Assembly: GCF_005048155.1 (NCBI RefSeq)
Contig: NZ_SUMB01000009.1
Coordinates: 248,001 to 312,000, forward strand
Length of the DNA stretch: 64,000 nt
Reading direction: 5' to 3'
Source of the DNA: Streptomyces piniterrae
Lineage (GTDB): Bacteria > Actinomycetota > Actinomycetes > Streptomycetales > Streptomycetaceae
The notes under the pieces are model-generated. The model saw only the letters and a list, made by a program, of their open reading frames with translations, was not told the origin of the DNA and did not search any database. Below, in pieces: positions 33,227-41,716 of the stretch. Positions within the stretch are counted from its first letter, which is position 1, and each line of letters begins with the position of its first letter. Made by a program: the position numbers and the translations under genes.

Positions 33227-33506
33227 CTGTGATGCCGGTAGAGATGCCGGTAGACCGGATGCCGGAATACCCGCCCCTGCCCCCGCGTTCTGGCCTGCAA
33301 GGGGCGACCACGTCCCCTAGGGGATCTCCCCCAGCGCACCCCTGACCCCGCCCGCACCCCGCCGCATAACCGCGCGCCCCCACCCCGCTCGGCCCGCTCC
33401 CCCTCGCCCCCTTCCCCTCCACACATGGCGCCGCCGCTCCCCTCGCGAGAGAATGTGACCACTCGTTCATTCCTCAACTGTTTTCTCCCGACCGGAGGTT
33501 GGCGCG
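33047..33506. other. 460-bp gap between thiolase and aldehyde dehydrogenase
   Basis: Contents in order: the tandem repeat array, a CCCCTAGGGG palindrome at 33314-33323, a C-rich tract (~33389-33421) with four or more C-runs on this strand, and a more AT-rich stretch (actcgttcattcctcaactg) that may contain the aldehyde dehydrogenase promoter. No coding sequence is evident. Confidence 0.6.
33314..33323. repeat. CCCCTAGGGG palindrome, copy A
   Basis: Reads TCCCCTAGGGGATCT with flanks, the same as copy C at 54906. CTAG is rare in this DNA, so the recurrence is notable. Confidence 0.7.
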
Positions 33507-34967
33507 ATGCCCCTGCTCGACCCGAAGGAACGACTGTCCCTGAACGGCGGCGAGGCGGACGCCATCGAGCCCGCGACGGGCGACGTGCTGGACACCTTCA
33601 CGCTGGCCGGCCCGTCCGACGTCGAGCAGGCCGCGAGCAGCGCCGCCCACGCCCAGCGGGACTGGGCCCGCAGGCCGTATTCGGAGCGGGCCGCGGTGCT
33701 GCGCCGGGCCGGCGATCTGATCCAGCGGTACGAGCCGGAGATCGCCGAGTGGATCATCCGTGAGTCCGGCAGCATCCGGGGCAAGGCCGACTTCGAGATC
33801 CGCACCGCGGCCGAGGAGTGCTACGAGGCCGCCGCACTCGCCCACCGCCCCATCGGGCAGGTGCTCCCCTCCTCCACGCCGCGCCTGTCGTACACGACCC
33901 GCGTCCCGGCCGGGGTCGTCGGCGTCATCGCGCCGTTCAACGCCCCGCTGGTGCTCGGCGTCAGATCCGTCGCACCCGCCCTCGCCCTCGGCAACGCCGT
34001 CCTCCTCAAACCCGACCCGCGTACCGCGATCTGCGGCGGCCATGTCCTGTCGGCGGTCTTCGCGGAGGCCGGGCTGCCCGAGGGGCTGCTGCACGTCCTG
34101 CCGGGCGGCGCGGAGACCGGTCAGGCGCTGATCGCGGATCCGCGTGTCCGCGTCGTCTCGTTCACCGGCTCGACCGCCGCGGGCCGCAGCGTCGGCGCTC
34201 TGGCCGCGAGCCATCTCAAGCGCGCCCACCTGGAGTTGGGCGGCAACAGCGCCTTCCTCGTCCTGGAGGACGCCGATCTGGACGCGGCGATGTCCACCGC
34301 CGCCTGGGCGTCCTTCTTCCACCAGGGCCAGGTCTGCATGACCGCGGGCCGGCATCTCGTGCATGCCTCGCTCTACGACGAGTACGTGGCCCGGCTGGCG
34401 GAGAAGGCGGACGCGCTGGCCGTCGGGGACCCGTTCCGCGAGCAGGTGCACCTCGGCCCGGTCATCGACCGCGGTCAGCTCGACAAGATCGACGAGCTGG
34501 TACGGAGCAGCGCCGAGGCCGGCGTACGGGTCGCCGCCGGGGGCACCCACCACGACCTGTACTACCGTCCGACGGTGCTCGCCGACGCGGGCGCCGACTC
34601 CGGATCGGGGCCCGGCTCCGTGGGCGCCTCCGCCGCGTACGCCCTGGAAGTCTTCGGCCCGGTGGCCCCCGTGCGCGCGTTCCACACCCTGGACGAGGCC
34701 GTCGAGCTGGCGAACGACACGTCCTACGGCCTGGCGCTCGGGATCGTCACCCGCGACGCGGCCCGCGCGCTGGACCTGGCCCAACGCATCCCCACCGGCC
34801 TCGTCCACATCAACGACCAGACGGTCAACGACGAGCCGGTCGCGGCCTTCGGCGGCCTCGCCGACTCGGGTACCGGCTCGCGCTTCGGCGGCGAGGCCAA
34901 CCTCGACGCGTTCACCGAAACCCGCTGGACGACGGTGCGCGCCACGCCCGCGGCCTACCCCTTCTAG
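33507..34967 (+). CDS. Aldehyde dehydrogenase (benzaldehyde/vanillin dehydrogenase-like)
   Basis: 486 residues. NAD(P)-dependent oxidation of an aldehyde to a carboxylate. Seen: VIAPFNAPL (the cofactor-site PWN region reads PFN, as in aromatic aldehyde dehydrogenases), FTGSTAAGR, general base Glu in LELGGNSAF, catalytic Cys in HQGQVCMTAGR and EVFGPVAPV. A Gly/Ser-rich insertion (residues ~362-374, ADSGSGPGSVGAS) interrupts a normally short loop. ATG with GGAGG eight bases upstream. With the thiolase before it, an aromatic catabolic role is plausible but not shown. Confidence 0.92.
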   Translation: MPLLDPKERLSLNGGEADAIEPATGDVLDTFTLAGPSDVEQAASSAAHAQRDWARRPYSERAAVLRRAGDLIQRYEPEIAEWIIRESGSIRGKADFEIRTAAEECYEAAALAHRPIGQVLPSSTPRLSYTTRVPAGVVGVIAPFNAPLVLGVRSVAPALALGNAVLLKPDPRTAICGGHVLSAVFAEAGLPEGLLHVLPGGAETGQALIADPRVRVVSFTGSTAAGRSVGALAASHLKRAHLELGGNSAFLVLEDADLDAAMSTAAWASFFHQGQVCMTAGRHLVHASLYDEYVARLAEKADALAVGDPFREQVHLGPVIDRGQLDKIDELVRSSAEAGVRVAAGGTHHDLYYRPTVLADAGADSGSGPGSVGASAAYALEVFGPVAPVRAFHTLDEAVELANDTSYGLALGIVTRDAARALDLAQRIPTGLVHINDQTVNDEPVAAFGGLADSGTGSRFGGEANLDAFTETRWTTVRATPAAYPF

Positions 34968-34997
34968 CGCCCCTGCCAGCGCCCCTGCCAGCGCCCG
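34966..34997. repeat. 12-bp direct repeat AGCGCCCCTGCC
   Basis: Two perfect copies and a partial third, beginning in the stop codon of the aldehyde dehydrogenase gene. Confidence 0.6.
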
Positions 34998-35271
34998 TTC
35001 TCGTGCTGTCCGCGTGCCGTTCCCGCACCGTCCTGCGCCGTCCCGCACCCGTTCGGCCCCTTTTCTCGCCCCCCGTTTCCGGGCCCCTAGGGGACTTCGC
35101 GACGATTCATCAGGGTCTTCCTCAGGGGCCCGTCAGGGCGTTTCTCAGGGGCATTCCTGACGCGCCGACACGCGGCGAGTCCTAACGTTACGAATCAAGA
35201 CGCAGCGAACACCGCGCATCGTCAAGAGGCGGCGGAGGCGCTGCGGTGAGATCCGACGAAGGGGTGGCGCG
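34968..35271. other. 304-bp gap before the flavoprotein gene
   Basis: After the 12-bp repeat it contains a CCCCTAGGGG palindrome (35084-35093), repeated tcagggg/tcagggc segments (35107-35160) and a more AT-rich part (cctaacgttacgaatcaaga, ~35180-35200) that could be promoter. No gene seen. Confidence 0.55.
35084..35093. repeat. CCCCTAGGGG palindrome, copy B
   Basis: Perfect ten-base palindrome in the gap between the aldehyde dehydrogenase and the flavoprotein gene, followed by ACTTCG. Confidence 0.7.
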
Positions 35272-36654
35272 ATGGCGGCGGAGCGGCTGGTGGTCGTCGG
35301 TGGCGACGCGGCGGGGATGGCCGCCGCGTCGCAGGCGCGGCGGCTGAGGAAGCCCGACGAGCTGGAGATCATCGCGTTCGAGCGCGGCCATTTCACCTCG
35401 TACTCCGCCTGCGGCATCCCGTACTGGGTCGGCGGTGTGGTCGACGGTCCGGACGCCCTGATCGCCCGTTCTCCGGAGGAGCACCGCGCCCGCGACATCG
35501 ATCTGCGGTTGCGTACCGAGGTCACCGAACTCGACCTGGACCGCTGCCGGGTGCGCACCCGGCAGCTGGACGACGGCGGCCGGGAGTCCTGGACCGGCTT
35601 CGACAAGCTGGTGCTGGCCACCGGCGCCCGACCGCGGCGCCCCGCGCTGCCGGGGATCGACGCGCCGGGTGTGCATGGTGTGCAGACACTCGACGACGGC
35701 CGGGCCCTGCTGGACACCCTTGAGGCCACCGAGGGCCGGCGGGCCGTCGTCGTCGGCGCCGGCTATATCGGCGTGGAGATGGCCGAGGCGCTGATCCGCC
35801 GCGGCTACGAGGTCACCGTGCTGGAACAGAGCGAGCAGCCGATGTCCACCCTGGACCCGGACATGGGGGCGCTCGTCCACACGGCGATGTGCGGGCTGGG
35901 CATCGAGACGGTGCGCGGCGCGGCCGTGACCGCGGTGCTGACGGATGCGGAAGGCCGGGCCCGCGCGGTCACCACCGAGGACGCCGAATATCCGGCGGAC
36001 GTGATCGTCCTGGGCATGGGCGTACAGCCCGAGACGACCCTCGCCGCCGCGGCCGGGCTCCCCCTGGGCGAGTCCGGCGGGCTGCTCACCGACCTCGCGA
36101 TGCGGGTGCGCGGCCAGGACGCGATATGGGCGGGCGGCGACTGCGTCGAGGTCCTCGACCTGGTGTCGGGGCACACCCGGCATATCGCGCTCGGCACGCA
36201 CGCCAACAAGCACGGCCAGGTCATCGGCTCCAACGTGGGCGGCGGCTACGCGACCTTCCCCGGTGTCGTCGGCACCGCCGTCAGCAAGGTCTGCGATCTG
36301 GAGATCGCCCGCACCGGACTGCTGGAGCGCCATGCGCGCGCCGCCGGCCTGCGGTTCGTCACGGTGACCATCGAGTCCACCAACCAGGCCGGCTACTACC
36401 CCGGCGCCCGCCCGATGCACGTCAAGATGCTCGCCGAGCACCGTACGGGCCGACTGCTGGGTGTGCAGATCGTCGGGCACGAGGGCGCGGGCAAGAGGGT
36501 GGACATCGCGGCGGTGGCACTGACGGCCGGCATGACCGTGGAGCAGATGACCACCCTCGACCTGGGCTACGCCCCGCCCTTCTCCCCGGTCTGGGACCCG
36601 GTCCTGGTCGCGGCCCGCAAGGCGACGGCGGCGATACGGGCGGCGGGGGTATGA
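35272..36654 (+). CDS. CoA-disulfide reductase-like FAD/NAD-dependent oxidoreductase
   Basis: 460 residues. The N-terminal FAD motif is VVVGGDAAGMAAASQA. The single redox Cys in SYSACGIPYW is the hallmark of CoA-disulfide reductases, NADH oxidases and persulfide reductases. The NAD(P)H motif VVVGAGYIGVEMAEAL follows at ~residue 160, FAD segment 2 at IWAGGDCVE, and a C-terminal dimerisation domain (FSPVWDPVLVAARKA). ATG with GAAGGGG upstream. Actinomycetes rely on mycothiol, so reduction of CoA disulfide, oxygen or persulfide are all open. Confidence 0.9.
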   Translation: MAAERLVVVGGDAAGMAAASQARRLRKPDELEIIAFERGHFTSYSACGIPYWVGGVVDGPDALIARSPEEHRARDIDLRLRTEVTELDLDRCRVRTRQLDDGGRESWTGFDKLVLATGARPRRPALPGIDAPGVHGVQTLDDGRALLDTLEATEGRRAVVVGAGYIGVEMAEALIRRGYEVTVLEQSEQPMSTLDPDMGALVHTAMCGLGIETVRGAAVTAVLTDAEGRARAVTTEDAEYPADVIVLGMGVQPETTLAAAAGLPLGESGGLLTDLAMRVRGQDAIWAGGDCVEVLDLVSGHTRHIALGTHANKHGQVIGSNVGGGYATFPGVVGTAVSKVCDLEIARTGLLERHARAAGLRFVTVTIESTNQAGYYPGARPMHVKMLAEHRTGRLLGVQIVGHEGAGKRVDIAAVALTAGMTVEQMTTLDLGYAPPFSPVWDPVLVAARKATAAIRAAGV

Positions 36655-36723
36655 CCTGGGCGGGCCGGCCAGACCTGATCAAGCCGTCCCGGGCCGGACC
36701 AGAGCTCTGTCAGGTCAGGGCGA

Positions 36724-36762
36724 GGGGTGGGGCGGGGCGGGGGCGGGGCGGGGGGCGAGGGG
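36724..36762 (+). other. G-rich tract with G-quadruplex potential
   Basis: Seven runs of four or more G in 39 bases, mostly separated by one base, then a C6G5 hairpin-like sequence. It lies between the convergent flavoprotein and hemE genes. Confidence 0.7.
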
Positions 36763-36811
36763 AGCCCCCCGGGGGAGGCCGAAGGACCGGGGAACGCCCC
36801 GAGCCCCTCCC

Positions 36812-37879
36812 TCAGCCCGCCGTCTGCTCGTGTACGTACTCCACCAGCCGGGTCAGCGACTCCGGGTCGGTGGTGGGGAGGACACCGTGGCCGAGGTTGA
36901 AGACATGGCCTTCCAGGCCGGCGGCGGCCTCCAGGACCTCGCGGGCCTTGGTCTCCACGGCCTCGCGCGGGGCGAAGAGGACGGCCGGGTCGATATTGCC
37001 CTGGAGTGCCTTGCCGGGGCCGACGCGGCGAGCCGCCTCGTCCAGCGGGACGCGCCAGTCGACGCCGACGACATCGGCGCCGGCCTCGCCCATCAGGCCG
37101 AGGAGTTCGCCGGTGCCGACACCGAAGTGGATGCGCGGCACGCCGTAGGACGCGACCGCGTCGAAGACCTTGGCGGAGGACGGCATCACGGACCGCCGGT
37201 AGTCGGCGGGCGCGAGCGCGCCGACCCAGGAGTCGAAGAGCTGCACGGCGCTCGCCCCGGCCTCGATCTGGACCTTGAGGAAGGCCGCGGTGATCTCCGC
37301 GAGCCGGTCCAGGAGGTCGGCCCACAGCTGCGGGTCGCCGTACATGAGCGCCTTGGTGCGCTCGTGGTTACGGGACGGGCCGCCCTCGACGAGGTAGCTG
37401 GCGAGGGTGAAGGGTGCGCCGGCGAAGCCGATGAGGGGGGTGCTGCCGAGTTCGCGGACGAGCATGCCGATGGCCTCGGTGACGTACGAGACGTCGCCGG
37501 GCTCCAGGTCGCGCAGCTGCTCGAGGTCGGCGCGGGTGCGGATCGGGTTCTCGACGACCGGGCCGACGCCGGGCTTGATGTCGAGGTCGATGCCGATGGC
37601 CTTGAGGGGGACGACGATGTCGCTGAAGTAGATGGCGGCGTCGACGTTGTGGCGGCGCACCGGCTGGAGGGTGATCTCGGTGACCAGCTCGGGGCGCATG
37701 CAGGAGTCGAGCATCGCGATGCCCTCGCGGACCTTGCGGTATTCGGGCAGCGAGCGCCCCGCCTGGCGCATGAACCACACCGGCGTGTGCGGCACCGGCT
37801 CGCGGCGGCAGGCCCTGAGGAATGCCGAGTCGTATGTAGCGGTCTGCTGCTGGCCCGTGGGGGCGTCGTTGGCGCTCAC
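36812..37879 (-). CDS. hemE: Uroporphyrinogen decarboxylase
   Basis: 355 residues, full length. Converts uroporphyrinogen III to coproporphyrinogen III, the substrate of HemY. Signatures: TPVWFMRQAGRSLPEYR (residues ~32-48) with the conserved Arg pair, IYFSDIVVPLKAIGID, GFAGAPFTLASYL and HFGVGTGELL. The GTG (VSANDAPTG) was chosen because the upstream in-frame extension is Arg/Pro-rich and not protein-like. It is transcribed alone, away from hemYQ. Confidence 0.96.
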   Translation of the reverse strand: MSANDAPTGQQQTATYDSAFLRACRREPVPHTPVWFMRQAGRSLPEYRKVREGIAMLDSCMRPELVTEITLQPVRRHNVDAAIYFSDIVVPLKAIGIDLDIKPGVGPVVENPIRTRADLEQLRDLEPGDVSYVTEAIGMLVRELGSTPLIGFAGAPFTLASYLVEGGPSRNHERTKALMYGDPQLWADLLDRLAEITAAFLKVQIEAGASAVQLFDSWVGALAPADYRRSVMPSSAKVFDAVASYGVPRIHFGVGTGELLGLMGEAGADVVGVDWRVPLDEAARRVGPGKALQGNIDPAVLFAPREAVETKAREVLEAAAGLEGHVFNLGHGVLPTTDPESLTRLVEYVHEQTAG

Positions 37880-38140
37880 GCCCCAAATCTTCGCATGCGC
37901 GCCGGAGGGCGTGACCGGGGTCCCGGAGTTCGCCGACAGGCCGCTTCCCGGTGAGGGAGACAGGCACCTCCCGGCGACGGAGACCGGCCGTCTCCCGGTG
38001 ACGACCGGGGCGGTGCGGCGCGGCAGAGGGCATGTCCGGGACGGCGCCCGGGGGCGGAACTGCGCCGGCGCCTCCGGGGCACCTCCGAATGGGCGACGCG
38101 CGCACCGGGTGTCCTCCCGGGATGACGGCCTCCTTCCGCC

Positions 38141-38146
38141 TAATCT
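38141..38146 (+). promoter_or_regulatory. -10 hexamer TAATCT for a leaderless DUF3000 transcript
   Basis: TAATCT ends seven bases before the ATG, with no ribosome-binding site between. Confidence 0.55.
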
Positions 38147-38153
38147 TCCGGGC

Positions 38154-38810
38154 ATGGCTGCGGCTCAAGAACACCTCGCGGACAGCGCGGACGAGACCCC
38201 GATCCCCTTCCGTCAGGCGGTCGAGGCGCTCCGGGCGGCTCGACTGCGGCCGGAGATCGAGATCGACCCGACGCCGGCGCCGAAGCGGCTCGCCCCGTTC
38301 GCGTACGCGCTGGAGGCGGCGGTGGTCGAACACGCCTCGGGACCGGGCGACGAGGACAGGGATCTGGCGGACGGGCGGCTGGTGCTGCTCCACCAGCCGG
38401 CCGGGCATGAGGCCTGGCAGGGCACGTTCCGTGTGGTGACGCTGGCACGGGCGGAACTGGAGCCGGAGATGGGCGCCGATCCGCTGTTGCCCGAGGTGTC
38501 CTGGTCGTGGCTGACGGGTGCGCTGGAGGCGCGCGGGGTGCGGTACGGCGAGGCGAGCGGCACGGTGACGCGGGCCGGGTCGTACTACTTCGGTGGTCTT
38601 TCGGCGCGGGAGCCGGCGACGCAGATCGAGATCCGGGCGTCGTGGACACCGGCCGAGGGGCCGGGCGGGGTGCCGGACATGGCGGCGCATCTGTCGGCGT
38701 GGTGCGATCTGCTGTGTCAGGTGGCGGGGCTGCCGCCGGCCGCGCCGGACCCGTCGCCGCGCGGCGGTGTCGTACCGCTGCCGCAGCGCCGGGGGCCGCA
38801 TCCCCGCTGA
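38154..38810 (+). CDS. DUF3000 family protein
   Basis: 218 residues. An actinobacterial family of unknown function found, as here, divergent from hemE. Recognised by PFRQAVEALRAARLRPEI, RLAPFAYALEA, GRLVLLHQPAG, PEVSWSWLTGALEARG and HLSAWCDLLCQVAGLPP. No catalytic motif is visible. The start probably begins a leaderless mRNA. Confidence 0.85.
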   Translation: MAAAQEHLADSADETPIPFRQAVEALRAARLRPEIEIDPTPAPKRLAPFAYALEAAVVEHASGPGDEDRDLADGRLVLLHQPAGHEAWQGTFRVVTLARAELEPEMGADPLLPEVSWSWLTGALEARGVRYGEASGTVTRAGSYYFGGLSAREPATQIEIRASWTPAEGPGGVPDMAAHLSAWCDLLCQVAGLPPAAPDPSPRGGVVPLPQRRGPHPR

Positions 38811-39369
38811 GCGTCGGGTGTCCCGGTGCGGCCGCGCCGGGACACGAGACCCGCCGGGTTCACGCGGCAGCGGATGCGGACACCAGGGCGCCCGGACACC
38901 ATCATCGGCAGCCGCGCCGAACCGTTCGGCAGCAGCGACGACGACCGGCAGAAGCAGCAGCGACGACCGGCAACGACGACGCCCGGCACCCCCGCCCACC
39001 CACCCGCCGGCGGCAGCACACCTCCCCCATCCCGTCCCCCTCCCGCCCCCACCCCACCGACAGCCTCTGAGCACCTACGACAACGCCTGATCAACTTCGC
39101 GCGTCAACCGTGCTCTTCCCGCACCGTCCGTGAAGCGTTCCGGGCGACATCGCGTCATCACATGCGCCTCTGTTCACCTCTGTGGTCACTCGATGCTCAG
39201 CTCTGATCGACCAAGCGTCCGATTTGCCCGAATTGCCCCTAACTAAATCGTGATCAAACTCTAAAGTCCCGCCCGATTGCTGCCGAAGAGGTCAGTGACC
39301 CTTCAAACACGGATCATTCCGACGCTCCCAAGTCGGCTTCCGTCCCCGCCACTCCCCCCAGGAGGCCCG
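38811..39369. other. 559-bp gap upstream of the orphan response regulator
   Basis: The first half has a C-rich tract (39024-39055: six C-runs of three to five), giving G-quadruplex potential on the complement. The second half is unusually AT-rich for this DNA, especially 39221-39266 (gatttgcccg to ctaaag), and likely contains the regulator's promoter: TTGCCC motifs at 39224 and 39233 and TCTAAA at 39260 are candidates. No coding sequence is evident. Confidence 0.5.
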
Positions 39370-40032
39370 GTGTCTGTTCTCCTCGAGCAACCTTCGAGCC
39401 TGGTCGCCTACCGCCCGAACAAGCCGACGGCCATGGTCGTCGTGGCCGACCCTCGCGTCCGTTCCACCGTCACCCGCCACCTGTGGGCCCTCGGAGTACG
39501 TGACGTGATCGAGGCGTCGTCCATCGCGGAGGCCCGTCCCCGCGTCGGCAACCCGCGCGACATCTGCGTTGCCGACGTCCACCTGCCCGACGGCTCCGGC
39601 CTCACGCTCCTCTCCGAGACGCGGGCCGCCGGCTGGCCCAACGGTCTCGCCCTGTCCGCCGCCGACGACATCGGCGCCGTACGCAACGCCCTCGCCGGCG
39701 GCGTCAAGGGCTATGTCGTCACCGGCACCCGCACCAACCTCGGCCTCCCGGGCCGGCCGGGCGCCGCGCCCATCGGCGCCAACGCGGCCCGTATGCAGCG
39801 CCGCCCCCCGGGCGCCCCCGGCCACCCGGGCGGCTACCGCGAGCTTTCGGGCCGTGAGGTCGAGGTGTTGCGGCTGGTGGCGGAGGGCCAGTCCAACAAG
39901 GCCATCGGCGTCTCGATGGGGCTGTCGGCGCTGACCGTCAAGAGCCACCTCGCCCGCATCGCACGCAAGCTCGGCACCGGTGACCGGGCCGGCATGGTCG
40001 CGGTCGCCCTGCGCACCGGCATCATCCACTGA
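39370..40032 (+). CDS. Orphan LuxR-type response regulator
   Basis: 220 residues. GTG with AGGAGG four bases upstream. The receiver-like domain has Asp69 in ICVADVHLPDGSG at the phospho-acceptor position. The usual paired acidic residues near the N-terminus are reduced to VVVADPRV and the conserved Lys is not obvious, so phosphorylation is uncertain. The LuxR helix-turn-helix is at residues ~155-215 (LSGREVEVLRLVAEGQSNK, LTVKSHLARIARKLG). No kinase gene adjoins it. A Pro/Gly-rich linker joins the domains. Confidence 0.9.
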   Translation: MSVLLEQPSSLVAYRPNKPTAMVVVADPRVRSTVTRHLWALGVRDVIEASSIAEARPRVGNPRDICVADVHLPDGSGLTLLSETRAAGWPNGLALSAADDIGAVRNALAGGVKGYVVTGTRTNLGLPGRPGAAPIGANAARMQRRPPGAPGHPGGYRELSGREVEVLRLVAEGQSNKAIGVSMGLSALTVKSHLARIARKLGTGDRAGMVAVALRTGIIH

Positions 40033-40052
40033 CCCACTCAACCAGGCCGTCT

Positions 40053-40084
40053 CGCCCGTCGAGGGAACGTTCCCTCGACGGGCG
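40053..40084. terminator. 32-bp perfect palindrome after the response regulator
   Basis: Left arm CGCCCGTCGAGGGAAC is followed with no spacer by its exact complement. It lies between the regulator stop and the next gene's promoter, most simply a terminator hairpin. Confidence 0.8.
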
Positions 40085-40099
40085 CCGTGCATACACAGA

Positions 40100-40105
40100 T
40101 ACCCT
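40100..40105 (+). promoter_or_regulatory. -10 hexamer TACCCT for a leaderless RNase D-like transcript
   Basis: TACCCT ends six bases before the GTG start, with no room for a ribosome-binding site. Confidence 0.6.
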
Positions 40106-40111
40106 TGACTG

Positions 40112-41386
40112 GTGACCGACGCCCAAAAGACCGCAGCAGACACGACACTGCGAGCAGCCGGAGACTCTCCTCCGGATCTCGGACCGGCGCCGGAACCGCT
40201 ATTGGAGCCCCGCGAAGGCATCCCCTCGGTGACCGCCACCGACGAGGCGCTCGCCGAGGTCGTGGCCGCCTTCGCGGCCGGCTCCGGTCCGGTCGCCGTC
40301 GACGCCGAGCGCGCTTCCGGCTACCGCTACGGCCAGCGCGCCTACCTCGTCCAGCTGCGCCGCGAGGGCGCCGGCAGCGTCCTCGTCGACCCGGTCGGCT
40401 GCCCCGACCTGTCGGCGCTCGGCGACGCGATCGACGACGCCGAGTGGGTGCTGCACGCCGCCACCCAGGACCTGCCCTGTCTGCGCGACATAGGGATGGT
40501 CCCCACCCGGCTCTTCGACACGGAGCTGGCCGGGCGGCTGGCCGGTTTCGCCCGGGTCGGCCTGGGCGCGATGGTCGAGAACGTCCTCGGCTACGCCCTG
40601 GAGAAGGGCCACTCCGCCGTCGACTGGTCGACCCGTCCGCTGCCCGAGCCGTGGCTGCGCTATGCCGCGCTCGACGTCGAGCTGCTGGTGGATCTGCGCG
40701 ACGCGCTGGAGGAGGAGCTGACCCGGCAGGGGAAGCTGGAGTGGGCCCGGCAGGAGTTCGCGGCCATCGCCGCCGCTCCCCCGCCGCCGCCCCGCAAGGA
40801 CCCCTGGCGCCGTACGTCCGGGATGCACAAGGTGCGCCGGCGTCGCCAGATGGCGGTCGTACGGGAGCTGTGGACCGCCCGTGACCAGGTCGCCCAGCGG
40901 CGCGACGTCTCCCCGGGCAAGGTGCTCGGGGACACCGCGATCGTGGAGGCGGCGCTGAACCTGCCGGCGAACAGCCAGGCGCTGGCCGCGCTGCCCGGCT
41001 TCGGCCACCGCATGGGCCGCCGTCAGCTGGAGCAGTGGCAGGCCGCCGTGGACCGCGCCCGTACGCTGCCGGACAGTGAGCTGCCGCAGCCGGGACAGCC
41101 GCTCAACGGACCGCCGCCGCCCCGTTCCTGGGCGGACAAGGACCCGGCCGCCGCGGCCCGGCTCGCGGCCGCGCGGGCCGCGGTGACCGCGCTCGCCGAG
41201 GAGCTGAACCTCCCCCAGGAGAACCTGATCACCCCGGACACGGTGCGCCGGCTGTGCTGGGAGCCGCCGGCCGAGCCGACGCTGGAGGCGGTCTCCAGGG
41301 TGCTGACCGGCCACGGCGCGCGCCCCTGGCAGATCGAGCAGGTGGCGGTGATCCTCACGGAGGCGCTGGTCACGAACGGCGCCTGA
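40112..41386 (+). CDS. Ribonuclease D-like 3'-5' exonuclease with HRDC domain
   Basis: 424 residues. The DEDDy exonuclease residues are visible: Asp and Glu in VAVDAERASGYRYGQ (~residue 60), Asp in LHAATQDLPCL (~120) and Tyr/Asp in RYAALDVELL (~188). An HRDC domain follows (residues ~245-320, RRRQMAVVRELWTARDQVAQRRDVSPGKVL split over two helices). A C-terminal HRDC-like helical region completes the usual actinobacterial length. Expected to trim tRNA or other RNA 3' ends. Confidence 0.92.
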   Translation: MTDAQKTAADTTLRAAGDSPPDLGPAPEPLLEPREGIPSVTATDEALAEVVAAFAAGSGPVAVDAERASGYRYGQRAYLVQLRREGAGSVLVDPVGCPDLSALGDAIDDAEWVLHAATQDLPCLRDIGMVPTRLFDTELAGRLAGFARVGLGAMVENVLGYALEKGHSAVDWSTRPLPEPWLRYAALDVELLVDLRDALEEELTRQGKLEWARQEFAAIAAAPPPPPRKDPWRRTSGMHKVRRRRQMAVVRELWTARDQVAQRRDVSPGKVLGDTAIVEAALNLPANSQALAALPGFGHRMGRRQLEQWQAAVDRARTLPDSELPQPGQPLNGPPPPRSWADKDPAAAARLAAARAAVTALAEELNLPQENLITPDTVRRLCWEPPAEPTLEAVSRVLTGHGARPWQIEQVAVILTEALVTNGA

Positions 41387-41716
41387 CAGGGACGGGACAC
41401 CGACGGCCCGGCCGCGCGAGCATGCGCGGCCGGGCCGTCGTCATGCCGGGAACCGCGTCGCTATGTCCGGGACCGCGTCGCTGTGTCGAGGGCCGCGTCG
41501 TCATGACGAGGACCGGCGGAAGCCCGCCCCGAGCCCCGCGTAAAACGAAGGGCACGCCCCCGCTCGACCCACGCAAAGCGCGACGAACCCGTGTGACGTT
41601 CGCCGCTCCGGCCCATGGGACTGTGCAGCCTGGTTACCCGCAAGTAGCATGTCGGTGTGAAGCGTCCCCCGGGGCGCCCCGCAGCAGTGCCACCCCGCAC
41701 ATGGAGGAGAGCCAAC
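41387..41716. other. 330-bp gap upstream of fadA
   Basis: After the terminator, a degenerate 20-21-bp tandem repeat (ccgggaaccgcgtcgctatgt, ccgggaccgcgtcgctgtgt, cgagggccgcgtcgtcatga, then a partial) runs 41446-41516. The remaining ~200 bases should hold the fadAB promoter; no hexamers stand out. No gene seen. Confidence 0.55.
41401..41440. terminator. Strong hairpin after the RNase D-like gene
   Basis: A perfect 17-bp stem (CGACGGCCCGGCCGCGC and its complement) around the six-base loop GAGCAT, 14 bases after the stop. Confidence 0.9.

Noticed and set aside
33046..33260. CRISPR array
   Set aside because: The repeats are contiguous 13-14-bp units without unique spacers, and no cas gene is present.
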